Source of the DNA: Clostridium sp. CAG:253
GTDB taxonomy: Bacteria; Bacillota; Clostridia; Lachnospirales; Lachnospiraceae
Assembly: GCA_000436755.1 (NCBI GenBank)
Contig: FR887314.1
Coordinates: 1 to 35,378, forward strand
Direction: 5' to 3'
Length of the DNA: 35,378 bases
The notes under the pieces are model-generated. The model had not been told where the DNA came from. It made no database searches and saw only the letters and a list, made by a program, of their open reading frames with translations. A program made the position numbers and the translations under genes. The stretch's first letter is position 1; every line of letters begins with the position of its first letter. This document shows positions 1 through 7,301 of this stretch, in pieces.

Positions 1-48
1 TTAAGGGAAAAAGTAAAAAATTATATCGAACAGCATGTAGAAGCTTAG
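1..48 (+). CDS. C-terminal end of an unidentified gene (5' truncated)
   Basis: The frame starting at base 1 is open for 15 codons, encodes a charged tail ending in QHVEA, and stops with TAG at 46-48. A terminator-like hairpin overlaps the stop and a holin gene follows, so this is probably the last structural gene of a phage or phage-tail module. Too little is present to name it, and the reading frame itself is only an inference from its position before the terminator. Confidence 0.4.
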   Translation, partial: LREKVKNYIEQHVEA

Positions 49-59
49 GCTTCTTTTTT
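40..59 (+). terminator. Short rho-independent terminator before the holin gene
   Basis: GAAGC and GCTTC form a 5-bp stem with a TTAG loop, followed by a run of six T. The stem overlaps the stop codon of the upstream fragment. The stem is short, so it may only attenuate read-through into the lysis genes. Confidence 0.5.
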
Positions 60-90
60 AATGCCTAAAAAGGCAGGAAAGGACAAAGAA

Positions 91-606
91 ATGGACAAAA
101 TACAGATTTATGCAACACAGTTAGGATTATCAACAATTATTGCGGCAATATCATCAGAGTGCGGTCTGCTTGGCTGGCTGCTTTTAGCAGTTACCATTGC
201 AATGGTCATTGATTTTGCAGCGGGCATGGCGGCAAGTGCAAAGGAAGCTGTTGAGCATCCAAATGACAAGGAATATGGATGGAACAGCAAAAAAGGAATG
301 ATAGGAATTTTTAAGAAAGTTGGATATATTCTGGTGATATTTACGGCAATGATAGTTGATTTTATTATCTATGAGTTATCAGGGTATCTGGATATGCATT
401 TGCCTATGAATACATTCTTTTCAACATTAGTAACAGCATGGTTTATTTTAAATGAATGTTTGAGTATTACGGAAAATGCCGGACGAATGGGTGTAGCAGT
501 TCCAGTATTTCTGACAAAGATAATAGCTGTACTTAAAGGTACAGTTGAGGAAAAAGCAGATATATTAAAAGATAAAGAGGAAAGCGAGGACAAAGACTAT
601 GAGTAA
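91..606 (+). CDS. Phage holin, phage_holin_4_1 / TcdE-like family
   Basis: Predicted 171-aa membrane protein of the holin family (which includes TcdE), forming inner-membrane lesions that release endolysin or large toxins. The sequence shows two hydrophobic segments near the N-terminus (around the ISSECGLLGWLLLAV region and the following AMVIDFAAG), then the family-typical GWNSKKGMIGIFKKVGYI stretch, further membrane segments, and the LSITENAGRMGVAVP motif before a charged C-terminus. ATG 91 is preferred because AGGAAAGG (75-82) lies 8 nt upstream; an in-frame ATG at 61 would add 10 residues but follows the terminator directly without a binding site. The 3' end overlaps the amidase start by 8 nt, which implies translational coupling of a lysis cassette. 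Confidence 0.85.
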   Translation: MDKIQIYATQLGLSTIIAAISSECGLLGWLLLAVTIAMVIDFAAGMAASAKEAVEHPNDKEYGWNSKKGMIGIFKKVGYILVIFTAMIVDFIIYELSGYLDMHLPMNTFFSTLVTAWFILNECLSITENAGRMGVAVPVFLTKIIAVLKGTVEEKADILKDKEESEDKDYE

Positions 607-1168
607 GATAAAAGCAGTTACAGTACATGGAGGACACAATCCTGCCGGTAAGATAGCCTGTGGTGCAAGTGACTATATTGACGAGAGCAGAGAGGACAGA
701 ATTGTCACTAAGAAGGTAGTACATTTGCTGAAAAAGAATGGGATTAAAGCATATGATTGTACGGTAAATAACGGAACAAGCCAGCTGGATGTGCTTAGAA
801 AAATATGTGCAAAATGTAATTCAAAGGTTAGAGATATAGATATTTCCATACATTTCAATTCCGCAGACCATCAGAAAGTACAGGATGGGAAAACAATGGG
901 AACTGAAGTGTGGGTAAGAGATACAACAGGGATTAAAGGGGATTTGTCAAGGAGAATTTGCAATCAGATTTCTAAGCTTGGTTTCCGAAACAGAGGTGTG
1001 AAAACAACATCAGGATTATGGGTTTTAAATAAGACATCAAAGCCGGCACTTCTTATTGAGGTGTGTTTTGTATCTGACCCTGATGATGCAAAGCTTTATA
1101 AAGCTAACAGAGACAATGTTGCGAAAGCTATCGTACAGGCAATATTAAATTATAATAAGAAACATTGA
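599..1168 (+). CDS. N-acetylmuramoyl-L-alanine amidase (Amidase_3 endolysin)
   Basis: 189-aa zinc amidase that cleaves the bond between MurNAc and L-alanine in peptidoglycan. Visible landmarks are VTVHGGHN with the first zinc ligand His10, a glutamate-containing ESREDRI segment (probable ligand Glu32), SIHFNS with His85, and LLIEVCFVS with the catalytic glutamate. There is no signal peptide and no separate cell-wall-binding domain, so it is a bare catalytic domain that would rely on the preceding holin for export. The start overlaps the holin stop by 8 nt. Holin and amidase form a phage-type lysis pair; a tailocin or prophage remnant is equally possible because the rest of the module lies outside the window. 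Confidence 0.88.
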   Translation: MSKIKAVTVHGGHNPAGKIACGASDYIDESREDRIVTKKVVHLLKKNGIKAYDCTVNNGTSQLDVLRKICAKCNSKVRDIDISIHFNSADHQKVQDGKTMGTEVWVRDTTGIKGDLSRRICNQISKLGFRNRGVKTTSGLWVLNKTSKPALLIEVCFVSDPDDAKLYKANRDNVAKAIVQAILNYNKKH

Positions 1169-1335
1169 TATATTTACTTAAACAAAAAGGTAAAAGTATC
1201 AATATTGCATATGAAAATGAAATAATATACAATATCAATAAATATTTAAAAGTAACATATAGGTAACAAAGTGTTAGAATTACGTTGTTTTAGGTAATAT
1301 ATAATTAAAGAGAGTATAATCTAAACAAATTTAAA

Positions 1336-1385
1336 AAAGGGCGTAATTCTATGAAAACCTTGTGTTTTCAGGGATTGCGCCCTTT
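1336..1385 (+). terminator. Long compound hairpin, possible bidirectional terminator
   Basis: Outer arms GGGCGTAATTC (1339-1349) and GGATTGCGCCC (1372-1382) pair over 11 bp with G-U wobbles, extended by AAA and TTT on the flanks. An inner perfect 7-bp stem TGAAAAC/GTTTTCA closes a 5-nt CTTGT loop. The T tract after it is short (TTTGT), so termination is plausible but not certain. It lies about 170 bp past the amidase stop. Confidence 0.45.
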
Positions 1386-1442
1386 GTGCAAGTTGCTTTA
1401 TGATATGTTGTTGTATTGAAAATCTGTAGAAATAGGAATAAA

Positions 1443-1473
1443 AACCCAAAAAGTGTCGCATACTTTCGGGGTT
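1443..1473. repeat. Imperfect palindrome, terminator-like on the minus strand
   Basis: The arms AACCC...AAAGT and ACTTT...GGGGTT pair around a GTCGC-containing loop with two internal mismatches. Read on the minus strand it is followed by TTTTTATT and looks like a rho-independent terminator, yet no minus-strand gene lies upstream of it. It could be a relic of a lost gene or of a small mobile repeat. Confidence 0.35.
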
Positions 1474-1562
1474 ACATTACCTGAAATTTTTGAAATATAA
1501 TAAAAAGACTTTGGAGAGGGTCTATAAACAATACTACTTTATAGTACGAGGAGCATAAAATT

Positions 1563-2525
1563 TTGAATCTGACAAACATAGATAAATTAAACATTATTAT
1601 TGAGCAGGGGATGTTTGAGCCGATAAGTGTCAATCAAAACAGTGATGAAAATGAAAGAAGCGATTACAAAATTATTTATCTTATGAATGACACAGTTGAA
1701 AGTTTCCTTGTATTTAAAAATGCAAAATGTACAGGTGAATATATCGAAAAGTTTGAGGGATTTACGGATATTGAGCTGGAAAAGAGAGATGATGGGTATG
1801 TGCTTATAGTGAAGCAGGAGCAGACGTATTTTCTTATTTTTTTTGATGACATTGAAATTGAAAATCATTATTATAACTATGGAAGTATAGGTCATTTCTG
1901 GATAAAAAGATATGAACATCTGCGTGTTTTAGAGTATCAGACTGCGATTGTATGGGATAAGATGTGTTATTTAGGGGAGGGGGCATGTACTGCTGAGGAG
2001 CTTAAAATAGCATCGTTAAAACAGTTTCCACCGTTGAATTATTGCAGTTATCCGTGTGTTTCAGATATTTATCAGGTGCCGCTTGAAGATAAGTGGCATC
2101 TTTCTGAGGATGCCAATGAATTTATGATAGAACTGGCGGAAAATGCCGGGGATGATGATTTAAAACGAATGCTTTTAGATTATGGAAAAAATCCAACTGT
2201 AAGGAATGCAAAGAGATTGGCAAAGATTTTCAGGTTAAAAAAGCACAGAAAAGTTGTGATGATGCTTATGGAGTACATAAAAAAAGCAGCGTCTGTTTAT
2301 CCGGACAGAAAATTTAACATATATGTTGAAGAAAATAAAAGTCTGCTGATGAAAAAAGCATTTGAGAGAAAAAAGGAATTAGAAGATAATAAAAGAGAAG
2401 CAGTAGTTTATAGAGAAGAACCGTTTGTTTATGATTGTGACGGTGTGGAATTTAATGTCTATATAATGATATGGAAGAATGGTATTAGAAACAGCCGTGT
2501 TGAGATTGAAAAGATAGAATTATAA
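1563..2525 (+). CDS. Hypothetical protein, 320 aa, unrecognised
   Basis: I do not recognise this protein with confidence; it could belong to one of the uncharacterised Clostridia families such as DUF3878, but that is a guess. The product is acidic and soluble, with no signal peptide or membrane segment. Its first half is rich in aromatic and beta-forming residues (YKIIYLM, SFLVF, YVLIVKQEQTYFLIFFDDIEIE), and the second half (from about residue 185) is helical and charged, ending in a short beta-like tail. The TTG start is chosen because GAGGAG (1548-1553) lies 9 nt upstream and the next in-frame ATG, at 1609, would remove residues from the ordered N-terminus. A HAD phosphatase follows after 19 nt, so the two may be co-transcribed. 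Confidence 0.75.
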   Translation: MNLTNIDKLNIIIEQGMFEPISVNQNSDENERSDYKIIYLMNDTVESFLVFKNAKCTGEYIEKFEGFTDIELEKRDDGYVLIVKQEQTYFLIFFDDIEIENHYYNYGSIGHFWIKRYEHLRVLEYQTAIVWDKMCYLGEGACTAEELKIASLKQFPPLNYCSYPCVSDIYQVPLEDKWHLSEDANEFMIELAENAGDDDLKRMLLDYGKNPTVRNAKRLAKIFRLKKHRKVVMMLMEYIKKAASVYPDRKFNIYVEENKSLLMKKAFERKKELEDNKREAVVYREEPFVYDCDGVEFNVYIMIWKNGIRNSRVEIEKIEL

Positions 2526-2544
2526 TGAAAGGAATATTAAAAAT

Positions 2545-3144
2545 ATGATAAAAAATCTTATATTTGATGTTGGTGGTGTACTTCTTGATTACAGATGGAA
2601 AGAAATGCTTATGGATTATGGTCTTGATGAAGCAGATGCCGTAAGAGTCGGAACACAGATGTTTGATGATCCTGATAGAACATGGAGTATCTTTGACCTC
2701 GGGACAAAAACTGATGAAGAAATTGCGGATACATTTTGTAAAAAATATACTGATGATGAGGAAGTGATAAGGTGGTTTATCAGACATGGCGAGTATATGC
2801 ATGTAGCGAGACCAAAGGTATGGAAAAGAATTCATGAATTGAAAGAGAAAGGATATAAAATTTATATATTGTCAAATTATCCTGAGTCTTTGTTCAAAAA
2901 GCATACAGAATATGCGGATTTTATGGATGATATTGACGGATTGATGGTTTCATACATGATACATAAAGCCAAGCCTGATGAAGCCATATATAAAGCTCTG
3001 TGTGACAAGTATAATCTTGACAAAAGTGAGAGTATTTTCTTTGATGACAGGGAAGAAAATGTTGATGGAGCAATGAAATTTGGAATAAAGGCGGTAAGAA
3101 TTTTATCTGAACAGGTTCTATTGGATGAACTTGATAAATTTTAA
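2545..3144 (+). CDS. HAD-superfamily hydrolase, YihX-like subgroup
   Basis: 199-aa haloacid dehalogenase-type hydrolase, probably a small-metabolite phosphatase. Motif I is FDVGGVLLD (nucleophile Asp8), where the usual second aspartate of DxDxT is glycine. That is common in the FDxGGVL branch containing the E. coli sugar-phosphate phosphatase YihX, and it makes the general-acid assignment less certain. Motif II is YILSNY, motif III the lysine of HKAKPDE, and motif IV FFDDREENVDGA. The cap between motifs I and II is helical, as in subclass IA. An AAAGGA sequence lies about 12 nt before ATG 2545. Substrate cannot be inferred from sequence. Confidence 0.85.
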   Translation: MIKNLIFDVGGVLLDYRWKEMLMDYGLDEADAVRVGTQMFDDPDRTWSIFDLGTKTDEEIADTFCKKYTDDEEVIRWFIRHGEYMHVARPKVWKRIHELKEKGYKIYILSNYPESLFKKHTEYADFMDDIDGLMVSYMIHKAKPDEAIYKALCDKYNLDKSESIFFDDREENVDGAMKFGIKAVRILSEQVLLDELDKF

Positions 3145-3244
3145 AAATGTCAGTTACTATTTTAAAACGAAGGTATGGAGACGTTTAAAAAAGGCAGTAT
3201 CAATAATATCTGGTACAGATTATTTTGTTAATATAAAACATAGT

Positions 3245-3269
3245 AACGGCTTTACATAATAAAGCTGTT
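3245..3269. promoter_or_regulatory. 10-bp palindrome over the galE -35 element
   Basis: AACGGCTTTA (3245-3254) and TAAAGCTGTT (3260-3269) are inverted copies separated by CATAA, with one G-T position. The promoter -35 (3251-3256) lies inside the palindrome. There is no T run after it, so it is more like an operator than a terminator. Confidence 0.5.
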
Positions 3270-3279
3270 GGAATATAAT
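3251..3279 (+). promoter_or_regulatory. Sigma-A type promoter for galE
   Basis: TTTACA (3251-3256) and TATAAT (3274-3279) are separated by exactly 17 bp, giving 11 of 12 consensus matches. The expected transcript start is near 3286, about 60 nt before the galE ATG. Confidence 0.65.
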
Positions 3280-3344
3280 TATGACCTAAGGAATTATCAA
3301 AAAAAAGTTGCATTGCGGTTTATGCCGTAGAAAGGGAGGTTTTC

Positions 3345-4334
3345 ATGAAAATATTGGTATTAGGCGGAGCCGGCTATATCGGTTCACATACAGTTAGTGA
3401 ACTTGTAGATGCGGGGGAAGATGTAGTTATAGCAGACAGTCTTGAAACAGGACATATTGAAGCTGTAAATCCAAAAGCAAAGTTTTATCAGGGAGATATC
3501 AGAGATAAAAAATTTATAGATAGTGTATTTGATAATGAAAAAATAGATGCAGTTATTCATTTCGCTGCAAACTCACTTGTGGGTGAGAGTATGACAAATC
3601 CATTGAAATATTATGACAACAATCTATATGGCACAAAAGTTCTTCTTCAGAGCATGGTTGAACATGATGTAAAAAAGATTGTATTTTCATCAACAGCAGC
3701 AACTTATGGGGAGCCTGAGAGTATTCCGATTCTCGAATCAGACAGGACAGAACCTACAAATCCATATGGAGAAACAAAACTTTCAATGGAAAAGATGATG
3801 AAATGGACAGATGTTGCACATGGTGTTCACTATGTTGCACTCAGATATTTCAATGCCTGCGGAGCTCATGTAAGCGGAGAGATAGGAGAGGCACACAATC
3901 CTGAGACACATCTTATTCCTCTTATACTTCAGGTTCCAAACGGACAGAGAGAGTCAATAAGTATTTTTGGTGATGATTATGATACAAAAGATGGTACATG
4001 CGTAAGAGATTACATTCATGTAACAGATCTTGCACAGGCACATATACTTGCAGTTAAGTATCTTATGGACGTTGGAAAGAGTGATGTATTTAATCTCGGA
4101 AACGGTGTAGGATTTACTGTAAAAGAGGTAATAGAGACAGCAAGAAAAGTAACAGGTCATCCTATTCCGGCAGTTGTATCACCACGCCGTGGCGGAGACC
4201 CTGCAAAACTTATCGCATCAAGTGAAAAGGCAAAGAGTATACTCGGATGGAAACCTGAACATGCAGACCTTGAGGAGATAATTGCAACGGCATGGAAGTG
4301 GCATAAAAATCATCCGCATGGATACGCAAAATAA
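3345..4334 (+). CDS. galE: UDP-glucose 4-epimerase
   Basis: 329-aa extended short-chain dehydrogenase/reductase that interconverts UDP-glucose and UDP-galactose for the Leloir pathway and for surface glycans. It opens with the Rossmann motif [10 protein letters not shown]. It has [19 protein letters not shown] and the catalytic pair YGETK (Tyr141, Lys145), then the family signature RYFNACGAH and the C-terminal [16 protein letters not shown] segment. Length matches the family. GGGAGG lies just upstream of ATG 3345. It has its own promoter and shares a bidirectional terminator with the convergent aroE. No other galactose genes are adjacent. Confidence 0.95.
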   Translation: MKILVLGGAGYIGSHTVSELVDAGEDVVIADSLETGHIEAVNPKAKFYQGDIRDKKFIDSVFDNEKIDAVIHFAANSLVGESMTNPLKYYDNNLYGTKVLLQSMVEHDVKKIVFSSTAATYGEPESIPILESDRTEPTNPYGETKLSMEKMMKWTDVAHGVHYVALRYFNACGAHVSGEIGEAHNPETHLIPLILQVPNGQRESISIFGDDYDTKDGTCVRDYIHVTDLAQAHILAVKYLMDVGKSDVFNLGNGVGFTVKEVIETARKVTGHPIPAVVSPRRGGDPAKLIASSEKAKSILGWKPEHADLEEIIATAWKWHKNHPHGYAK

Positions 4335-4395
4335 TTAAATACGGGAAATATAAAAATACAGAGAATATGTTTAACTACAATAAATAAAAAATCTT

Positions 4396-4436
4396 AAAAA
4401 AGCAGTAATGAAGTAAATGTTCATTGCTGCTTTTTG
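4396..4436. terminator. Bidirectional terminator between galE and aroE
   Basis: AAAAAAGCAGTAATGAA pairs with TTCATTGCTGCTTTTT across a GTAAATG loop, an 11-bp GC-containing stem with one G-U pair flanked by an A run on one side and a T run on the other. It can end transcription of both convergent genes. Confidence 0.85.
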
Positions 4437-4501
4437 CATGGTTTGCAGTTTTGTTAATTATGTGCTGTTCTGCTAAGTGATTTTAAATAGTGTAAATTTG
4501 T

Positions 4502-5281
4502 TTATTTATTCTGTTCTGCAAGTTTATCTGCATAAATCTTTTTATAAACTTTATCGATTTCTGCTTCATCAAGATTTGTTTCAAGGAAAAATTCAACTGC
4601 GTAAAGTGCCTGTGCTACGAGCATTTCAAGTCCGTTTACACCTGTCATTCCAAGTTCTTTTGCCTGAGCGACAAGTTTCGTCTCAAGTGGGTTGTAAATT
4701 ACATCTGCAACTGCTTCACATTTAGGAAATTTAGTCAAATCGACAGGTGAAGCGTCGCATTTAGGAAACATGCCGACAGGACTTGTATTTGCAATAAATT
4801 CTGCATCTGTGTGTTTTTCAAAACATTCATCATAAGTGATGGCTGAGTCTGTTTTGATAATATCTACAATGATAACTTCTTTTGCCCCCATTTTCTTTAA
4901 AACTGCAACAACAGCTTTTGAAGCACCGCCGTCACCGAGCACAACGCATTTTTTTCCTTCTATAGAAATATTATGTTTTTTAAGCATATACATAAATCCT
5001 GAGAAGTCTGTATTATGACCGTAGAGTTTGCCGTCTTTATTAACAATAGTGTTTACGGCACCGATTGCCTGTGCATTTTCGTCAAGTTCATCAAGATAAG
5101 GGATTACATCCTTTTTGTAAGGGATTGTAACATTTATTGATTTAAATTCATGTCTGCTCATAAAATCATCGAAATCTTCTTTGCTGACAGGATGTATTTC
5201 ATATGTATAGTCTGCAAGACTCTCATGTATTTCTTTTGAGTAGCTGTGTCCGAGTTTTTCTCCTATTAAACCGTATTCCAT
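4502..5281 (-). CDS. aroE: Shikimate dehydrogenase
   Basis: 259-aa NADP-dependent dehydrogenase reducing 3-dehydroshikimate to shikimate in chorismate synthesis. The N-terminal domain has GEKLGHSYSK for substrate binding and VTIPYKKD with the catalytic lysine. GHNTDFSGF supplies the conserved aspartate, and the Rossmann domain carries VLGDGGASKAV. Near the C-terminus is the NGLEMLVAQA motif. The start at 5281 is preferred to the ATG at 5293 because GGAG lies 6 nt upstream of it and the longer form adds only MEIK. It stands alone on the minus strand, convergent with galE and divergent from the spoIIIA operon. Confidence 0.93.
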   Translation of the reverse strand: MEYGLIGEKLGHSYSKEIHESLADYTYEIHPVSKEDFDDFMSRHEFKSINVTIPYKKDVIPYLDELDENAQAIGAVNTIVNKDGKLYGHNTDFSGFMYMLKKHNISIEGKKCVVLGDGGASKAVVAVLKKMGAKEVIIVDIIKTDSAITYDECFEKHTDAEFIANTSPVGMFPKCDASPVDLTKFPKCEAVADVIYNPLETKLVAQAKELGMTGVNGLEMLVAQALYAVEFFLETNLDEAEIDKVYKKIYADKLAEQNK

Positions 5282-5392
5282 TTTAATCTCCATTTCTGCT
5301 CACTTTTTGCGGATATCAGGTTTGTGTCAAGTGTGCGGATACGCAAATCCTGTGTGTAAAAAGTATTATTTACAAAACAATCCGTGGTATCA

Positions 5393-5422
5393 GTTGGAAA
5401 AATAATATCTTTTGTTTCCAAC
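5393..5422. repeat. Inverted repeat between aroE and spoIIIAA
   Basis: GTTGGAAA (5393-5400) and TTTCCAAC (5415-5422) are perfect 8-bp inverted copies around a 14-nt AT-rich loop. It sits between the divergent aroE and spoIIIAA genes and lacks a T run on either side, so a regulator binding site or a leader hairpin for aroE is more likely than a terminator. Confidence 0.4.
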
Positions 5423-5500
5423 ATCATAAATGTGTTTCTACTTTTTAATAATAACTCATTTAGTTGATATAAGCAATAAACTTAACATATTTAAAATGTG

Positions 5501-5508
5501 CATACATA
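5501..5508 (+). promoter_or_regulatory. Candidate sigma-E -10 element for the spoIIIA operon
   Basis: CATACATA at 5501-5508 contains the CATACA core of the Bacillus sigma-E -10 element, and spoIIIA is a known sigma-E operon in B. subtilis. The start would fall near 5515, giving a short leader ahead of GGGAGG (5519-5524). I see no good -35 match at the expected distance, so this rests on the -10 and on context. Confidence 0.35.
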
Positions 5509-5531
5509 TAAATGAAATGGGAGGTGATTTG

Positions 5532-6476
5532 ATGGACAAGAAAAGAGAAGAAATCATAAAACTTCTTCCGAAAGAGATACGAAAGTTATTTATGATGTCG
5601 GAGATTGATTTTTCAAGGCTGCAGGAGATAAGACTGCGTGTGAATATGCCTCTTATTGTAGTTTATGGTGCAAAAGAATATTTTATTTCATGTACCGGTA
5701 AGCCGGTCAGTGAAATAAAAGAGGCATACAGGGTGACGTGTCAACAGATAAAAGAAGCGATGGTTTATATAAGCAGTTATTCAAGATATGCATTTGAGGA
5801 CGAGATAAGGCAGGGATTTATTACTGTTGAGGGAGGACACAGAGTAGGGGTTGCAGGCAGGATAATATGGGATGGCGGAAAAATAAAAAGCATAACATAT
5901 ATTTCTTTTATAAATATAAGAATTTCACATGAGGTAATAGGCTGCTCAGACAGTGTTATAGGTTATCTGTACAATGATGACAGCTTTTATAATACATTGA
6001 TAATATCTCCGCCAAGATGCGGAAAGACAACGCTTTTGAGAGATATAGTGAGAAGCATTGCAAACGGGAATGCGGGGAGTAGGGGAAGGACAGTTGGAAT
6101 TGTTGATGAGAGGTCGGAGATAAGTGCCTGTCATTTAGGATGTCCGCAGAATAATATAGGCTGTCGTACAGACGTGCTTGACGGATGCCCAAAATCAGAG
6201 GGGATGATGATGCTTGTACGCTCAATGTCGCCTGAAATAGTTGCAGTTGATGAAATTGGTTCAAGGGAGGATGCTGCTGCCATAGATTATGTGATGAACT
6301 GCGGGATTAACATTATAGCGACAGTTCACGGACTTGATATGGAGGAAGTGATTAACAAACCGGTTATAGGTGAATTGGTCAGAAAGAGGATGTTTAAAAG
6401 ATATATTTTATTGAAAAAAGGCATGATGGGAAAGATAAGTGCTGTATTTGATGACAGGGGGAATGTTATATATTAA
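5532..6476 (+). CDS. spoIIIAA: Stage III sporulation protein AA, ATPase
   Basis: 314-aa secretion-type ATPase that powers the SpoIIIA-SpoIIQ channel from the mother-cell cytoplasm. It has the Walker A motif SPPRCGKTT (Lys165), a Walker B-like IVAVDEIGS and the conserved histidine of IIATVHG. The preceding domain contains GGHRVGVAGR, typical of SpoIIIAA. The frame remains open upstream to 5430, but ATG 5532 has GGGAGGTGAT at 5519-5528 and gives a length close to the Bacillus protein (about 307 aa). First gene of an eight-gene operon in canonical order; the next gene appears to start inside its last codons. Confidence 0.93.
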   Translation: MDKKREEIIKLLPKEIRKLFMMSEIDFSRLQEIRLRVNMPLIVVYGAKEYFISCTGKPVSEIKEAYRVTCQQIKEAMVYISSYSRYAFEDEIRQGFITVEGGHRVGVAGRIIWDGGKIKSITYISFINIRISHEVIGCSDSVIGYLYNDDSFYNTLIISPPRCGKTTLLRDIVRSIANGNAGSRGRTVGIVDERSEISACHLGCPQNNIGCRTDVLDGCPKSEGMMMLVRSMSPEIVAVDEIGSREDAAAIDYVMNCGINIIATVHGLDMEEVINKPVIGELVRKRMFKRYILLKKGMMGKISAVFDDRGNVIY

Positions 6477-6991
6477 CAGTAAAAATAATAGGTTTTTTAT
6501 TTGTTACGGTAGGAGGCTCAATGTTTGGAAGGTATATTTGGGAGCGTTATATGCTTCGTGTAAAAGTGCTGGAAGAATGGCAGAGGATGCTTATTGAGAT
6601 AAACGGTGAGATAAATTATTCGGCTCAAAGCATGTCACAGATATGCAGGCAGATGTCAAAGACAAGTGTTTACGGAAAAAAATTCTGGGACGGCATAGCA
6701 AAAAAGACAGAGGAAAGAAATGCAGGGCTTCCGGGTGAATTTTGGGGAGAACATCTGAGGGAATACAGGTACATAGAACTTTTGAGCAATGAAGATAAAG
6801 AAATAATATGTCAGTTTGGCGAGAGTTTTGGAACGCTGGATATCTGTTCGCAGATAAATGAAATAGAATTATTTGAAAAAAGACTTGAAAAAAATTTGTC
6901 TGATGCCAGACAAAAAATGGTTGAACAGAAAAAAATATGTATTGTTATGGGTGTTATTTCAGGGATGATGACCGGAATATGTCTTTTATAA
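6470..6991 (+). CDS. spoIIIAB: Stage III sporulation protein AB, probable non-standard AUA start
   Basis: SpoIIIAB is a membrane component of the mother-cell side of the SpoIIIA-SpoIIQ complex. From ATG 6521 the protein has 156 aa and lacks the N-terminal membrane anchor normal for the family. In the same frame the codons before 6521 are open back to a stop at 6452-6454 and encode VKNIGFLFVTVGGS, exactly the hydrophobic start expected. No ATG, GTG or TTG is available there; ATA at 6470 lies 8 nt after GGGGG (6457-6461) and overlaps the spoIIIAA stop by 7 nt, so I place the start there (173 aa). The alternative ATG 6521 has AGGAGG only 4 nt away. The C-terminal IVMGVISGMMTGICLL segment is typical. 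The family call is firm, the start is not. Confidence 0.8.
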   Translation: MLTVKIIGFLFVTVGGSMFGRYIWERYMLRVKVLEEWQRMLIEINGEINYSAQSMSQICRQMSKTSVYGKKFWDGIAKKTEERNAGLPGEFWGEHLREYRYIELLSNEDKEIICQFGESFGTLDICSQINEIELFEKRLEKNLSDARQKMVEQKKICIVMGVISGMMTGICLL

Positions 6992-7068
6992 TATTTTAGG
7001 TGATAACGGCAAAATCGAAAGTATGTTTAGGAGAATGTGAATTTAGAGATATAGGAATGGAGAAATAG

Positions 7069-7266
7069 ATGACAATAAATTTAATTTTCAGGATTGCAGC
7101 GGTTGGAATACTTGTTTCGGTACTGGGGACTGTTTTAAAACATTCGGGAAGAGATGAACAGGCATTTTTGGTGAGCCTTGCGGGTCTGATACTTGTTTTT
7201 CTGTGGATAGTTCCGTATATAGAGCAGTTGTTTGAAACTATCGAAAAACTGTTTACTATTGGGTAG
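7069..7266 (+). CDS. spoIIIAC: Stage III sporulation protein AC
   Basis: 65-aa integral membrane protein with two hydrophobic segments (about residues 5-22 and 34-50) separated by a short charged turn with KHSGRDEQA, the family hallmark. It is an essential small subunit of the mother-cell channel complex. GGAG lies 9-10 nt before ATG 7069. Length equals the usual 65-68 aa. A 77-nt gap separates it from spoIIIAB, the longest inside the operon, with no terminator seen. Confidence 0.9.
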   Translation: MTINLIFRIAAVGILVSVLGTVLKHSGRDEQAFLVSLAGLILVFLWIVPYIEQLFETIEKLFTIG

Positions 7267-7301
7267 ATAAAAGTATATAAATTTGAAAGTGTGGTAGAAG
7301 A

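Larger units (their letters stand above)
1169..1562. other. 394-bp gap with hairpins, no convincing gene
   Basis: This AT-rich stretch separates the phage lysis genes from the next gene. It holds a compound hairpin at 1336-1385, an imperfect palindrome at 1443-1473, a TATAAT at 1496-1501 without a good -35, and an inverted repeat CTATAAA/TTTATAG (1522-1528 and 1538-1544) just ahead of the ribosome binding site of the next gene. A 22-codon frame starting at ATG 1351 is contained partly in the hairpin and is not credible as a gene. Confidence 0.6.

Noticed and set aside
1283..1318. TTGTTT and TATAAT as a promoter in the first gap
   Set aside because: Spacing is 24 bp or 9 bp depending on the -10 chosen, neither usable.
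1351..1419. 22-codon frame MKTLCFQGLRPLCKLL... in the phage-chromosome gap
   Set aside because: Its first half is the compound hairpin itself, and the coding-like appearance follows from the inverted repeat. No supporting context.
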